DNA of 48,706 bases from Candidatus Staskawiczbacteria bacterium (GCA_026395295.1 JAPLYZ010000020.1:1-48706); one strand, 5' to 3'. Shown: positions 1-10,312, counted from the first letter of the stretch. The notes: generated by a model not told the origin, from the sequence alone. Numbers and translations: made by a program.

Positions 1-2
1 CC

Positions 3-131
3 CTGGGCTACAAGACGCCTTTTGAATTAATGATAAAGCATGGTATGTTAAATCTTGAATATATCAAATCGTGGAGGAACAATCGTTTTTCTTACGACAT
101 TAACCGTCAATCAGTTGCGATTCGGGGGTGA
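3..131 (+). pseudogene. C-terminal fragment of an IS/integrase-core (rve) transposase, truncated by the window edge
   Basis: Frame 3 reads LGYKTPFELMIKHGMLNLEYIKSWRNNRFSYDINRQSVAIRG*; the LGYKTPFE motif is typical of the end of IS3/IS481-type rve transposases. Confidence 0.55.
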
Positions 132-189
132 ATTTGCATTAGTTTATAATATCTAATAATACCATAATAATATAATGGTGTCAATGTTT

Positions 190-873
190 TTAGCTGTTTT
201 CCAGTTCAGCCTGCACGGTGATCCTTTGGTAGTCTTTTCCCGGAGGCCAGCAACTGATTAGTGTCAAAACACTGCTGTTGGCGCTAAAATTACCCTTAGG
301 CACATCGGCCCCTCTTGCAATTATCGTTTTTTGTTTAACTATATATGTGTACTGTTTATTATTAAGGTCAATTAAAATTTTGTCTCCCGGAATTAACTTG
401 TCTAAGTCAGTAAAAACCCAATCGTGTTTTGTCTTCGGCCAGCCGGGCGGAGCCGAGTGACCCAAAATTACTATCTGACCAGCTTGCCCAGGGCTCACAG
501 AGCCCGGGTAGTAAACCACCCCTGAATCAAGGTCTTTGGTAAGTGAAACCTTGTCGGCACTTGTTGCAAAAACTATTGGAACAGAAATGGATATTTTTGA
601 AATTTCCAGCGTATTTTGTTTATCGGTGTAACTTGTTTCAACAACTCTTGCAGACTTAGGAGCCTCTTCCCCGTTTTGGTTGAAAGAAAAATAAGAAGCA
701 TCTATTGTTGAAGCGTCAATCGACGGATAAGGATTAAAAAAATCACTGACCAAACCTGAAACCTCTTTGTAATTAAAAATCCAAGAAACATCAGTCCAGT
801 TTATTATTAAAAAACTTGCCAGATATATCAGCGCCGTAACTTTTAATATTTTTTTTACTCTTCGTTTTTCCAT
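190..873 (-). CDS. Sortase family protein with N-terminal TM segment
   Basis: ILGHSAPPG His motif and TLISCWPPG (TLxxC-like) Cys motif, C-terminal Arg (QRITVQAE). Confidence 0.85.
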   Translation of the reverse strand: MEKRRVKKILKVTALIYLASFLIINWTDVSWIFNYKEVSGLVSDFFNPYPSIDASTIDASYFSFNQNGEEAPKSARVVETSYTDKQNTLEISKISISVPIVFATSADKVSLTKDLDSGVVYYPGSVSPGQAGQIVILGHSAPPGWPKTKHDWVFTDLDKLIPGDKILIDLNNKQYTYIVKQKTIIARGADVPKGNFSANSSVLTLISCWPPGKDYQRITVQAELENS

Positions 874-1862
874 TAGATTATAATTTGATGCGGGATAATT
901 GAGATTATAAAACTTTTGTTCAATAAAACAGACAATGACAGCAATACTAAAATCAGGGCCGACCTGAGAACAAGCTTTTTTTCAAGCGGACGCGAACCAA
1001 GGCTAAAAAATATAACTGCGCAAAGTGTGCCAATGATTATCAAAGAAATTCCGTAGGCAATATCTTGCAGTAATGCGTTATAATCGTAAGAAACAAATTT
1101 AGGAGAACTCGAAAGGCTGTCTCCGCCGGCTTCCAGGAAATTTTGCGACTGCGTTGATTGCGACAAAACTTCCTGGCCAACCGGATTAGTGGCTTTTGGA
1201 GTTGTGCTTGCATTAGGCTGAATTGTTGCAACCGGCTTTGAGCTACTATTTTTTACCGCAGATTTTAGGGGCAACTGAGTCCCAAACTCCTGCACAACAA
1301 TAATTGCGTTGTTGTTGCCAAAACCTTCCAAAACAGCCGTGCCAACTTCTGTATAATTAGGATTTACAATGTTTGCTTTATGAGATGGCGAGTTTAACCA
1401 GGCATCATAAACTTCTTTTGAGTCAAAAAATCCAACTGCCAAATTTTCTCCTGCATATTTGTAATTATACCCTGCTTTCAAAAACCAGGACCATGGCGTA
1501 ACTCCGCTGGGGCTGGTGTGGCTGAAATAGTTATTTGAAACCATGTTCTCTGCTTTTGCTTGGGCAGCCTGGTTCAATTTTTTATTTTCCGTTAACGCGT
1601 TTAATCCCAAAGATTGCCGAGTTTGATTAACAAAATTTTCAAGAGATGATTTTGTTATGTCAGCAAAAAATGCATTTGGCGGAAAATTAAATGACACAGA
1701 AATTAAAACAATCTTCAAAACCAAAAGCAAAACAACACAATATAGCAATGCGTTGCCTTGCAAAAAATTTGATTTATAGTTGTTGCTTTCTGAGGGCAAA
1801 ATGAAAAGCTTTATTTTATCAAAAACATACTCAACGATGTCCTCTTTTGAAGAATAATCCAT
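873..1862 (-). CDS. CAP (SCP/PR1) domain membrane protein
   Basis: VNQTRQSLGLNALTENKKLNQAAQAKAENM...YFSHTSPSG...AGENLAVGF...WLNSPSHKANIVNPNYTEVG; flanking TM segments. Confidence 0.88.
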   Translation of the reverse strand: MDYSSKEDIVEYVFDKIKLFILPSESNNYKSNFLQGNALLYCVVLLLVLKIVLISVSFNFPPNAFFADITKSSLENFVNQTRQSLGLNALTENKKLNQAAQAKAENMVSNNYFSHTSPSGVTPWSWFLKAGYNYKYAGENLAVGFFDSKEVYDAWLNSPSHKANIVNPNYTEVGTAVLEGFGNNNAIIVVQEFGTQLPLKSAVKNSSSKPVATIQPNASTTPKATNPVGQEVLSQSTQSQNFLEAGGDSLSSSPKFVSYDYNALLQDIAYGISLIIIGTLCAVIFFSLGSRPLEKKLVLRSALILVLLSLSVLLNKSFIISIIPHQIII

Positions 1863-2010
1863 AAATTTTACTTTGTACCCATATAATTAATTATACTTCA
1901 ATTTTATCTCTTTGTCAATAGTTTGATGCACCCTTTTCACATCTTAATCTTGCCATAATTTCTCTTGCCAAGCAACAAAAAACCGCTTCCTTATGGAAAA
2001 CGGCTAAAAA

Positions 2011-2919
2011 TCACCCACCGCAGGTTTTGTTGTCGCAGATGATTGCCCTGTCTTTGGGCCTTAAATCTATGTAGCGCAGATTTTTCCTGTTAGCAACAGA
2101 AATTTCATTGCTTAACAATAAATTAAGTTTTGTGAGCTGGGAATTTATATCTGAATCAGCGCTCAAATCAAAATAAACTTTCCAGCCTTCTTCCGTGCTT
2201 ACACTTAATCTCGATGAGCTTGCAATCAACGCCTCTGTTAAACTTATTTGAAAATTATCTTTCAAGTTTTTTTGAACTTTTAAAATGGCGCCCATCACAT
2301 TTTTCTCCACAATTTTCTCTCCAATGTAAATTTGTCCGTTATCTGCCACCTGTCGCACAATAAGATAGCTGGAATTCAACTGCTCGGGCTTAATTTGCCC
2401 AAATGCAATTCCGTTGCCATCAATTAAATAACATTGCGTGTCGGCTCCACAAAAAATTCCGACCAGAGTCCTTTCCGAAATTGACACCTCTAATGTTTGC
2501 GAAAATATTTTACTAACTTCCGCTTTTTCAATTATAATAAAATCTTTCAAAATTTCTTTGTTTATTTTTTCGGAATTAACCAAAAAAATACTTCTGGTGG
2601 AAACTTCTAAACTGCCAATTTTTAAAATTTTGTTGTTTGCGAGGTTATAAACCAAGGTTTCTATGTTGCGGCTGGGCACCTGCCTGTTTCCGTAAATTAT
2701 AACATTCTTAACTTGAACTCCATCGTAGAATAGAAAAAAATATAAAGCAGACAGAACAATAGCCAAACACAAAAACACAATCCAAAACCACGGCCTTTTG
2801 AAAATGGATTTTCTAGGTTTTATATTATGGATTTTGCCTTTTATGTGTTTTTTTCTGTATGAGGTCATTACAAGTTTCTTTTGCGTTTTCTTATTTTTTC
2901 TATCAAATAATTTATCCAA
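2011..2919 (-). CDS. FtsQ/POTRA-type cell division protein
   Basis: Basic N-terminus, single TM, VKNVIIYGNRQVPSRNIETL POTRA-like segment, FtsQ-like IDLRPKDR C-terminus. Confidence 0.7.
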   Translation of the reverse strand: MDKLFDRKNKKTQKKLVMTSYRKKHIKGKIHNIKPRKSIFKRPWFWIVFLCLAIVLSALYFFLFYDGVQVKNVIIYGNRQVPSRNIETLVYNLANNKILKIGSLEVSTRSIFLVNSEKINKEILKDFIIIEKAEVSKIFSQTLEVSISERTLVGIFCGADTQCYLIDGNGIAFGQIKPEQLNSSYLIVRQVADNGQIYIGEKIVEKNVMGAILKVQKNLKDNFQISLTEALIASSSRLSVSTEEGWKVYFDLSADSDINSQLTKLNLLLSNEISVANRKNLRYIDLRPKDRAIICDNKTCGG

Positions 2920-3950
2920 TATTTTTGGGAAATAACAAAATCTTGTGTTTTGACATAATTTTTCTTACATCCTCCAAAACCCATTTTAAAAAGCGAGAGT
3001 CCTGCCCACGGGTGCCTTGATTTTTGGGCGTCTGACTCGGTTGCCACATCTGGAGCAATCCCCCAAAAATTATAGGTTTTGCATCCCTTAATTTTGGCTT
3101 CTTGTATGGCCCTCCATTGTAACAAATACGAAACAGGGATTTTATTATATTTGGAAAGAGACCCGGAATGATGATAAAAACATATTCCCTGCCAAAAGAC
3201 AAAAATCGCCGAGGAAACAACTTCCCCTTTATACTTTCCCAAAAATATTAAAATTTCTCTGTCTTTTATGAAAGAATTAAATTCTGCTTCCAGATATTTT
3301 TCCGGAAACACAACAAAGTGGTGCCTTTTAGCTGTTTCAACATAAACCGGCCAGAAGAGTTTTAAGTCTTCAATTTTGTCACTGACTGAAATTTGTATGT
3401 CGGGGTTTTTTTCTGCCTGGCGAATCAAATATCTGGTGGTTTTGCGCATATTTGCCAAAAGTTTTTCTTCGGGCAAAGTGATGTCTAATTCCCAGGTAAC
3501 TTCCGGGTGCATATGTATTGGCGAGCGCCTAAAGCCTAAATCTAAAAAAATATTTTCATTTTCCGGGTATCCGTCATCTGGCGAAATAACGCCTTCTAAA
3601 AAAATCGGAGACACCCTTATAAAACTCGCCCCTTGTTTCTTGGCAACATCGCTCAGCTGCGCCACAATAAGCCCTAAAATTTCTTTCTTGTCCTGGTTTG
3701 ATAAACTTTCTTTAACAACAGGTCCGTGCGGAATAAATAAAAAAGTCCCACGCCTTGCGGAAATTTTATAAACTAAAACAACGCCCAACAGTTGGTCTGT
3801 GTCATAAGCGCCAATCCTCCAAATTACGCTTCCCATTTCCTTGTTAAATTCTCCCCAGTTCCACGACTGCAAAAAGGTTTTCTCTGCTTGCTGCAAAAGA
3901 AAGTTTTCCCATTCTTCTTTATTGTCTATTTCTCTAATTTGAATTGCCAT
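2868..3950 (-). CDS. FemAB/FemX-like peptidoglycan bridge aminoacyltransferase
   Basis: FLQSWNWGEFNKEMG, RGTFLFIPHGPVV, MRKTTRYLIRQAEK, YHHSGS...YLLQWRAIQEAKIKGCKTYNFWGI motifs. Confidence 0.85.
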   Translation of the reverse strand: MAIQIREIDNKEEWENFLLQQAEKTFLQSWNWGEFNKEMGSVIWRIGAYDTDQLLGVVLVYKISARRGTFLFIPHGPVVKESLSNQDKKEILGLIVAQLSDVAKKQGASFIRVSPIFLEGVISPDDGYPENENIFLDLGFRRSPIHMHPEVTWELDITLPEEKLLANMRKTTRYLIRQAEKNPDIQISVSDKIEDLKLFWPVYVETAKRHHFVVFPEKYLEAEFNSFIKDREILIFLGKYKGEVVSSAIFVFWQGICFYHHSGSLSKYNKIPVSYLLQWRAIQEAKIKGCKTYNFWGIAPDVATESDAQKSRHPWAGLSLFKMGFGGCKKNYVKTQDFVISQKYWINYLIEKIRKRKRNL

Positions 3951-3972
3951 ATTTTTATTTTAGCAAAAAAAA

Positions 3973-3992
3973 GCGCCTTCGGGAAGAAGGCG
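3973..3992 (-). terminator. Rho-independent terminator-like hairpin downstream of 4002..4634
   Basis: CGCCTTC/GAAGGCG stem followed on the minus strand by a T run. Confidence 0.6.
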
Positions 3993-4001
3993 TTAAAAAA
4001 T

Positions 4002-4634
4002 CTATTTTTTACCACTTTCAAACTCCTTGCCAAGTCGCTCTGCCATTTTCAATTTTTCTTTCCAATACTTTGCCTCTTCATCGATCTCCCCTAATCTACC
4101 TCGATCTTGCGATGTTAAATCGCCTTCCCATATCATAATGCTTTTCCTTTCTAATTCTAATTGAGCAATTCTGGCTTTAATAAGATCTGATTTTCTTACC
4201 CGAAGCTCTTTATATTCCCCTTTTATTATTTCAACCTTAAAAAATCCAGAAGCCTCTACTGCCGAAACTTGCCACACCTCATCTCTGTTAATTTCGCCAT
4301 TATGGCCTAATACCTCAACAACTTCTCCTTTTTGGAAAGGTTGCAGTCCTGCAAGTTTTTTCTGCTCAAAAGTTTTCTGGTCTCCTCTTTCATTACGAGC
4401 AACAACATATCCCTGTTTTTTATCAGATGGTCCCACAACTTCCCAACCGCCTTCTAATCTTGCAGGCTTGCCACCTCTTGCATTCCTTGTTACTGTCACT
4501 TCTGCTCCCTGGCCTTTAAAAAAATTTTCACCAATTTCAAAAGCTTCTGCGTCCTTGCCTATTTCATCGTTGGGTTGCACTTCGCTTAAGCCACTTTGTG
4601 GATCTACTTCACCTCTTATTTCTAGATTCTTCAT
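4002..4634 (-). CDS. Hypothetical protein
   Basis: 210-aa ORF with own terminator; no recognised family. Confidence 0.6.
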   Translation of the reverse strand: MKNLEIRGEVDPQSGLSEVQPNDEIGKDAEAFEIGENFFKGQGAEVTVTRNARGGKPARLEGGWEVVGPSDKKQGYVVARNERGDQKTFEQKKLAGLQPFQKGEVVEVLGHNGEINRDEVWQVSAVEASGFFKVEIIKGEYKELRVRKSDLIKARIAQLELERKSIMIWEGDLTSQDRGRLGEIDEEAKYWKEKLKMAERLGKEFESGKK

Positions 4635-4708
4635 AATTTTTTTACTTTAATTATTTATTTTATCTTACTATTTTCTTACCAATAATGTCAAGAGACCCTG
4701 CTCTCTCA

Positions 4709-5773
4709 CTATCTTAACAATCTTATGGCGACGCCTATAAAAGCCAGCACAATGCCAATAATCCAGGCGCGCATTGTTACTTTGTATGAGGGCCAGCCAA
4801 GAGCTTCAAAGTGATGATGGATTGGAGTTGAAAGAAAAACTTTTTTCTTTCGGAATTTTTTAGACAAAAGCTGGATTATAACAGACAAAACTTCAACCAC
4901 CAAAATTCCGGCAATTATAGGCAAAACGTAAACAGAGTCAGTTAAAAAAGCTATTACAGAAAGAACTGTTGTCAGTCCAAGAATTCCTGTTTCTCCCATA
5001 TAAAATCTTGCCGGCGGAATGTTAAACCATAAAAAAGCAAACAAAGTTCCGGCAACAACTGCGCAAAACGCCGCTAAATCAATTTTCCCCACAGAGAAAG
5101 CAATAATAGTAAAAGCGCCGAAAATGGAAGCAAAAGTTCCTCCGGCTAATCCATCTAATCCATCCACAATGCCACCCGACCAGCAAGCAACGGTTACTAT
5201 GACAAATAATGGAATGTACCACAGCCCTATGGAAACGTCTCCCAAATAAGGAATAAAAATTGTGTCCCAGCCCAGCTTTTGATAAAACCAAAGACTTGCT
5301 ATGAGACCAATTAAAATTACCAGCAACAGGCGTTTTTTAAAAGAAATTCCTCCACCGACATATTTCCCCCAGCCCCTAATAGTTAAAATATCATCGGCAA
5401 AACCCACCAAAGATGCGACAATTAATGTGAAAAGAGGCAGCCATGTTTGGCTTCTTGATAAAAAGTTAAATTGAGAAATCCAGGTGTCTGGAAAAAGCAT
5501 CGCTAATACAGAAAATAAAAAAGTGACAAAGACAACTGTTAACCAAATAAGCAGGCCTCCCATGCGTGGCGTGCCAACTTCTTTTTCTTTGTGCAGGTTA
5601 TTAAAAACAACAGCATCTTCGCCGGAAATTGCCTTTTGCCTTGCTGTTTTCTTCCAAAGTTTGTGCTTATACAAAAAATGCGTCAGCAATGGACACCAAA
5701 AAATCGCCAATGCCGAGGCTAAAGCCGCCAAACTGAAAATTTTTATAACATTAAAAATTAAAATAGTAATCAT
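4709..5773 (-). CDS. mraY: Phospho-N-acetylmuramoyl-pentapeptide-transferase
   Basis: GTPRMGGLLIW, GFADDIL, IVDGLDGLAGG, MGETGILGL, STPIHHHFEALGW. Confidence 0.95.
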   Translation of the reverse strand: MITILIFNVIKIFSLAALASALAIFWCPLLTHFLYKHKLWKKTARQKAISGEDAVVFNNLHKEKEVGTPRMGGLLIWLTVVFVTFLFSVLAMLFPDTWISQFNFLSRSQTWLPLFTLIVASLVGFADDILTIRGWGKYVGGGISFKKRLLLVILIGLIASLWFYQKLGWDTIFIPYLGDVSIGLWYIPLFVIVTVACWSGGIVDGLDGLAGGTFASIFGAFTIIAFSVGKIDLAAFCAVVAGTLFAFLWFNIPPARFYMGETGILGLTTVLSVIAFLTDSVYVLPIIAGILVVEVLSVIIQLLSKKFRKKKVFLSTPIHHHFEALGWPSYKVTMRAWIIGIVLAFIGVAIRLLR

Positions 5774-6690
5774 TCACAGAAATTTATTAATTTTTTCATT
5801 TCGGCAAATCGGTCATCAGATCCTAAAATTACGTTGATCAAATAACCGTTATTTTTCGGACTATCAACCACTAAAAGCAAGCAACCCTTAGCTGCATCGG
5901 TGAAACCGGTCTTACTACAAATGGCTTCCGGCATCTCGCTTAAAAGTTGGTCGGTGTTTTCAACTTTCCCGAAATTTGGAACATAAAAATCCTTAACCTT
6001 GCTTATGTTGGCGATCTTAGGATATTCCCTTAAAATGTGTTCAGCAAGCTTTATTAAATCTCGCGCAGTAGAAACATTTCTGGAACTTAAACCTGTGGAG
6101 TCTGCAAAAAAAGTGTTGTCTAACCCCATATCTTTTGCTTTTTGGTTCATTAAACCGATAAATTTTTGCTCGCCAATTTTTTCCGATAACGCATAAGCTG
6201 ATTTATTAGAAGAGCCAACCAACATTATGTCTAGAAAACTTTCAACCGGCATTGTGTCTCCCAGCTTAACATCTTGCCTTACAGATTCCTGTGAGTCGGC
6301 AACTTCATTAACTGTAATTGTGTCTGATAAGTCGTAGTTGTCTAAAACAATAACCGCTGTCATCAGTTTGGTTAAACTGGCAATTGGCAGCCGAGCATCG
6401 CTATCTTTTTCAAAAATAATTTTTTTTTCTCCATAAGAATTGCTTTCTACAGAAATTGCCGCCTTTGCTCTTATCTCGGGAACAACGCCTTGTATTAGAA
6501 CAGTGCCTCCGGTTACATTTTCCAAATTAAAATCCCTGAAATTATCGGAAACACTTCCCAAAAACACCGTTTTGTTTTGGCTCTGGGAAAAATTATCAAA
6601 AACCCATTGCAAACCAAAAATCATGTATACAAAAAATCCTAAAAATACCAGCGACAATAACAAACCTTTGATTGCCCGGCTTAAATTCAT
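5770..6690 (-). CDS. D-alanyl-D-alanine carboxypeptidase (serine-type)
   Basis: PIASLTKLMTAVI (SxxK), SSNKSAYALSE (SxN), SKTGFTDAAKGC (KTG). Confidence 0.9.
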   Translation of the reverse strand: MNLSRAIKGLLLSLVFLGFFVYMIFGLQWVFDNFSQSQNKTVFLGSVSDNFRDFNLENVTGGTVLIQGVVPEIRAKAAISVESNSYGEKKIIFEKDSDARLPIASLTKLMTAVIVLDNYDLSDTITVNEVADSQESVRQDVKLGDTMPVESFLDIMLVGSSNKSAYALSEKIGEQKFIGLMNQKAKDMGLDNTFFADSTGLSSRNVSTARDLIKLAEHILREYPKIANISKVKDFYVPNFGKVENTDQLLSEMPEAICSKTGFTDAAKGCLLLVVDSPKNNGYLINVILGSDDRFAEMKKLINFCE

Positions 6691-8087
6691 TTTTTAGTCT
6701 TGCCTATGCTTATGTGTAATTCTTTTAGCTGTTTTTTATCAACTTCCGATGGAGCCTGCATCATAAAGTCCCGACCATCTCCTGTTTTTGGAAAAGCAAT
6801 GACTTCTCTGATGTTTGGTTCGTTTTGTAAAATAGTTACAATTCTATCAATGCCCGGAGCAATTCCACCGTGCGGAGGCGTGCCGAATTGAAAGGCCGTA
6901 AGCATATGCCCAAACTTTTCCCAAATTTCTTCTTTTTTATATCCCATAATTTCAAAGACCTTTTCAAGGATTTTCGGGTCGTGGCTTCTTATTCCCCCGC
7001 TTGCCAATTCCATGCCATTTAGAACAATATCGTACTGGTTGGCAACAATTTTTTCTATATTTTTTTTATTTAATAAATCTGGGATAAACTCTTGTTTTTG
7101 GGCTGAAAATGGATTATGCACGAATGTCCACTTTCCATCTTCTGTTTTTTCAAAAAATGGAAAATCTATTATCCAACAAAAAGCCAGAAGATCTTTATCA
7201 TTTTTGTCCTTTCTTAAATCCGGTTTATCGGAATTATATTTTTCCATTGCTTCTTTATATGGAATTCTGGGAAAAGGAATTTCCTGTATTTTTTTATTCG
7301 GGTATAAGGTTTCAATCATCTTAATAAACATTCTTTCCACCAATTCAAGAATGTCTTCTCTCTCCACAAAACTCATTTCTAGGTCAAGCTGAGTGTGCTC
7401 AAATTGACGATCTCCCCTTGAGTCTTCGTCTCTAAAGCATCTGGCAATTTGGAAATATTTTTCTAAACCGGCCGCCATTAAAAGTTGCTTATATTGCTGT
7501 GGGCTTTGAGGCAAGGCATAAAATTTTCCTGGTTGTAATCTTGAAGGAACTATAAAATCGCGGGAGCCTTCTGGCGTTGACTTTGTAAGCATGGGAGTTT
7601 CAATTTCCGCAAAGCCTTCTTTATCTAAAAAATCTCTAAAAAACTTTATGACTTTATGTCGCACAATAAGATTGTTTTTCAGTCTTTCTCTTCGTAAATC
7701 CAAATACCTGTATTTCATCCTCACCTCCTCGTTAATGTCATAGCCGTCGCCCTCAATGGTCAGTGGCAGGGTTTCTGACTCAGACAAAATCTTCAAGCTT
7801 TCCACCGAAAGTTCCACCTGACCTGTTTCAATTTTTGGGTTAATCATATTTTCCGGCCTTTTAACAATTTGTCCGACAATTTCCACAACCCATTCTGTTC
7901 TCAAATTTTGGGCCAGGTCATAGGCCTCTTTATTTGAGGGCACAAAAACAACCTGCAGAATTCCGCTGATGTCGCGCAGGTCAATAAACAAAATTTTTCC
8001 GTGAGCCCTCCTGGTGTTGACCCATCCGCAAACCCTGACCTTTTCTCCAATATGTTTTGCCGTGTCTTTTATTAAAAATCTTTGCAT
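6687..8087 (-). CDS. aspS: Aspartyl-tRNA synthetase
   Basis: VCGWVNTRRAHGKILFIDLRD, RYLDLRRERL, FRDEDSRGDRQFEHTQLDLEMSF, GIAPGIDRIV. Confidence 0.95.
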   Translation of the reverse strand: MQRFLIKDTAKHIGEKVRVCGWVNTRRAHGKILFIDLRDISGILQVVFVPSNKEAYDLAQNLRTEWVVEIVGQIVKRPENMINPKIETGQVELSVESLKILSESETLPLTIEGDGYDINEEVRMKYRYLDLRRERLKNNLIVRHKVIKFFRDFLDKEGFAEIETPMLTKSTPEGSRDFIVPSRLQPGKFYALPQSPQQYKQLLMAAGLEKYFQIARCFRDEDSRGDRQFEHTQLDLEMSFVEREDILELVERMFIKMIETLYPNKKIQEIPFPRIPYKEAMEKYNSDKPDLRKDKNDKDLLAFCWIIDFPFFEKTEDGKWTFVHNPFSAQKQEFIPDLLNKKNIEKIVANQYDIVLNGMELASGGIRSHDPKILEKVFEIMGYKKEEIWEKFGHMLTAFQFGTPPHGGIAPGIDRIVTILQNEPNIREVIAFPKTGDGRDFMMQAPSEVDKKQLKELHISIGKTKK

Positions 8088-8093
8088 AATTTT

Positions 8094-9296
8094 TTATTTA
8101 AGTTTAATTTTTACGAATTTTCTGCTGCCGACTTTTATTATCATTCCGTCTTTTATTTCTACAGATTTTTTCCACTCTTTTTCGGTTTTATCATCTATAT
8201 CAACTGCCCCAGCCTCAACCAATCTTTTCGCCTCGTTTTTTGAAGGAGCCAACCTAGTGTCGCACAATAAATCCAAAATAAAATACTCTCTCGTGTTTGT
8301 GTTAAAAACTGGCATATCGCTTGGCAATTCCTTATCGCGATAGACCTTGTTAAACTCTTCTTCCGCCTTTTTCGCTTCTTTTTCGCCAAAAAATATTTTA
8401 GCGATTTCAAGCGCCAAATGCGCCTTTGCATCTCTTGGATTTCCCGAAACTATTTCTTTTATTTCCTCCAATGGTAAATACGTATTATTAACAAACAAAA
8501 TTTCTGTCATTTCGTCGGGTTGAGCCATAATTTGTCCGTACATGTCGGCGGGTTTTGCGTCCAAAAAGACTCCGGTGCCCTTGCTCTTTGACATTAGTTC
8601 GCCGGTTTTTGGATTTTCCATTAATGTTACAGCAATCACAAACTTATCTTTGCCTTTTAGCTTCTTTATCAAATCTCTTCCTGCCAAGGCATTGAAAATT
8701 TGGTCGGTTCCGCAAACCTCCACGTCAACACCCATAGCCACCGAATCATAACCTTGCATTAACGGGTACAAAAATTCATGCAAGTGTATTGGCTTTTCCT
8801 CTCTAATTCTTTTTTGGAACATATCGCGTTCAAGCAATCTCTGCACAGTAAAATTACTTGCCAAATCTATAACTTCTTCCATTGTAAGCTTCGAAAGCCA
8901 ATCGTTGTTATATTTTATTTTTGGCGGATTTTTAAGGTCGTTGAAATTCATCAATGGCTTTATCAACTGCTTCCATTTTTTAACATTTCCAACAACTTCT
9001 TTACGCGATAGTTGTTTTCTCGCGGAATTTTCTCCGGAAGGATCTCCAATTCGAGCTGTAAAGTCGCCAAAAAGAATTATAACTTCGTGCCCAAGTTTCC
9101 TGAACTTTTCCATCAGTATTATATTTTTTGCATGACTTAAATGCAGGGTTGGCGATGTGGCGTCAAAACCAATATAAAACCTAAGCTTTTTTCCACTCAA
9201 CAGTTCTTTGCGAAACTCGTCTTTTGTCGGTAAAATTTCAACAATTGTCCCGCGATTTAAAACTTCATCAATTTTTTGTTCATTTGTGTCTGTCAT
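8094..9296 (-). CDS. tyrS: Tyrosyl-tRNA synthetase (start moved to MTDTNEQ)
   Basis: FDATSPTLHLSHAKN (HIGH-like), FGDFTARIGDPSG, LMSKSKGTGVF (KMSKS-like), C-terminal S4-like domain. Confidence 0.93.
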   Translation of the reverse strand: MTDTNEQKIDEVLNRGTIVEILPTKDEFRKELLSGKKLRFYIGFDATSPTLHLSHAKNIILMEKFRKLGHEVIILFGDFTARIGDPSGENSARKQLSRKEVVGNVKKWKQLIKPLMNFNDLKNPPKIKYNNDWLSKLTMEEVIDLASNFTVQRLLERDMFQKRIREEKPIHLHEFLYPLMQGYDSVAMGVDVEVCGTDQIFNALAGRDLIKKLKGKDKFVIAVTLMENPKTGELMSKSKGTGVFLDAKPADMYGQIMAQPDEMTEILFVNNTYLPLEEIKEIVSGNPRDAKAHLALEIAKIFFGEKEAKKAEEEFNKVYRDKELPSDMPVFNTNTREYFILDLLCDTRLAPSKNEAKRLVEAGAVDIDDKTEKEWKKSVEIKDGMIIKVGSRKFVKIKLK

Positions 9297-9413
9297 AATT
9301 ATTGGTAATCTTAATACGTTATTAAATGATAGCAATTTTTGCAAAAAAAAGAAAGCGCGGAAATCCACAGCATCATATGTCCCTTAAATGTTGCAAAAAA
9401 AAAGAGGCAATGA

Positions 9414-9644
9414 CTAACATTGCCACGTGCCTTTTGGCTTCTTGGGCTTTACCCTGCTCACCTTGCAGTTGATGCAAACGTTTACAACTCCACCGCCGGT
9501 GTCGATAGTTGGGCAAAAATTATGCATACCATCTTTAGTCATAAGGGGAAAGCTCTCTTCGCACACCGGACATTGATGTTTCTCTGTGTTTTTGTCATTC
9601 ATAAAGTATTGCGAACTGGGCCACCAGCAAGTATCAATTTTCAA
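9414..9644 (-). CDS. Small zinc-binding hypothetical protein
   Basis: CPVC...C...CINC Cys pairs; hairpin GGCAATG/CATTGCC at 9406..9424 overlapping the stop and followed by a T run on the minus strand. Confidence 0.55.
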   Translation of the reverse strand: MKIDTCWWPSSQYFMNDKNTEKHQCPVCEESFPLMTKDGMHNFCPTIDTGGGVVNVCINCKVSRVKPKKPKGTWQC

Positions 9645-9686
9645 TTTTCTGACCTTAGTCTACCTTAAAATTTAGGAAAGATCAAA

Positions 9687-10298
9687 TTAATTCTTCCTAT
9701 CTAAAAGATGCAAAACATCTTCTCTAATCTGCGCAGGATTTTTTGCAAGAACAGTTTTCATTCCCAACTCCTTTGCCGGTAGGAGATTCTTTTCTTTATC
9801 ATCAATAAAAATACATTCTTCCGGCTTAACCTTCAATTTTTCAACGGCCAATTGATAAATATCCATCTCCGGTTTTTTCATTCCCACTTCGTACGACAAA
9901 ATAACATCTTCAAACTCATCGTAGCCTTTATTCTCTCGAATAACATCCGCCTCAAATTTAAAAATGTTAGACAGCACAACAACCCTAATTCCCATCGCCC
10001 TTAATTTTTTAACCAAATCAACGGTCTCTTGTATAAAAACGAAAGTTTTCCTATAAATGTCTTTAGCGGTCTTTGCGCAATCAGCAGGCAACGGCTTGCC
10101 AATGGCCTCGGAAAGTCTTTTCCAAAATTCTTCGTCAGTGATAATGCCTTTTTCAGCTAAAACGGCTATTTCCGATTTTTTTTCTTTTATTTGCTCTAAT
10201 TCCTTTTCAGGCACGTTGCATATTCTGGCCAAATCCATGCTTAATGGATGGCCCACCTTTATTATTCCTCCATAGTCAAATAAAACTACTTTTATCAT
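9687..10298 (-). CDS. HAD-superfamily hydrolase
   Basis: VVLFDYGGII, VVLSNIFKFE, KKPEMDIYQ, CIFIDDKEKN. Confidence 0.9.
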   Translation of the reverse strand: MIKVVLFDYGGIIKVGHPLSMDLARICNVPEKELEQIKEKKSEIAVLAEKGIITDEEFWKRLSEAIGKPLPADCAKTAKDIYRKTFVFIQETVDLVKKLRAMGIRVVVLSNIFKFEADVIRENKGYDEFEDVILSYEVGMKKPEMDIYQLAVEKLKVKPEECIFIDDKEKNLLPAKELGMKTVLAKNPAQIREDVLHLLDRKN

Positions 10299-10312
10299 GT
10301 TATATTTTTATA

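Noticed and set aside
278-460. Plus-strand ORFs in the track that overlap clear minus-strand genes (this one and most others such as 15559..16314, 36359..36685, 29818..30192)
   Set aside because: They are antisense shadows of genes with recognised families, have no family motifs and no SD context.
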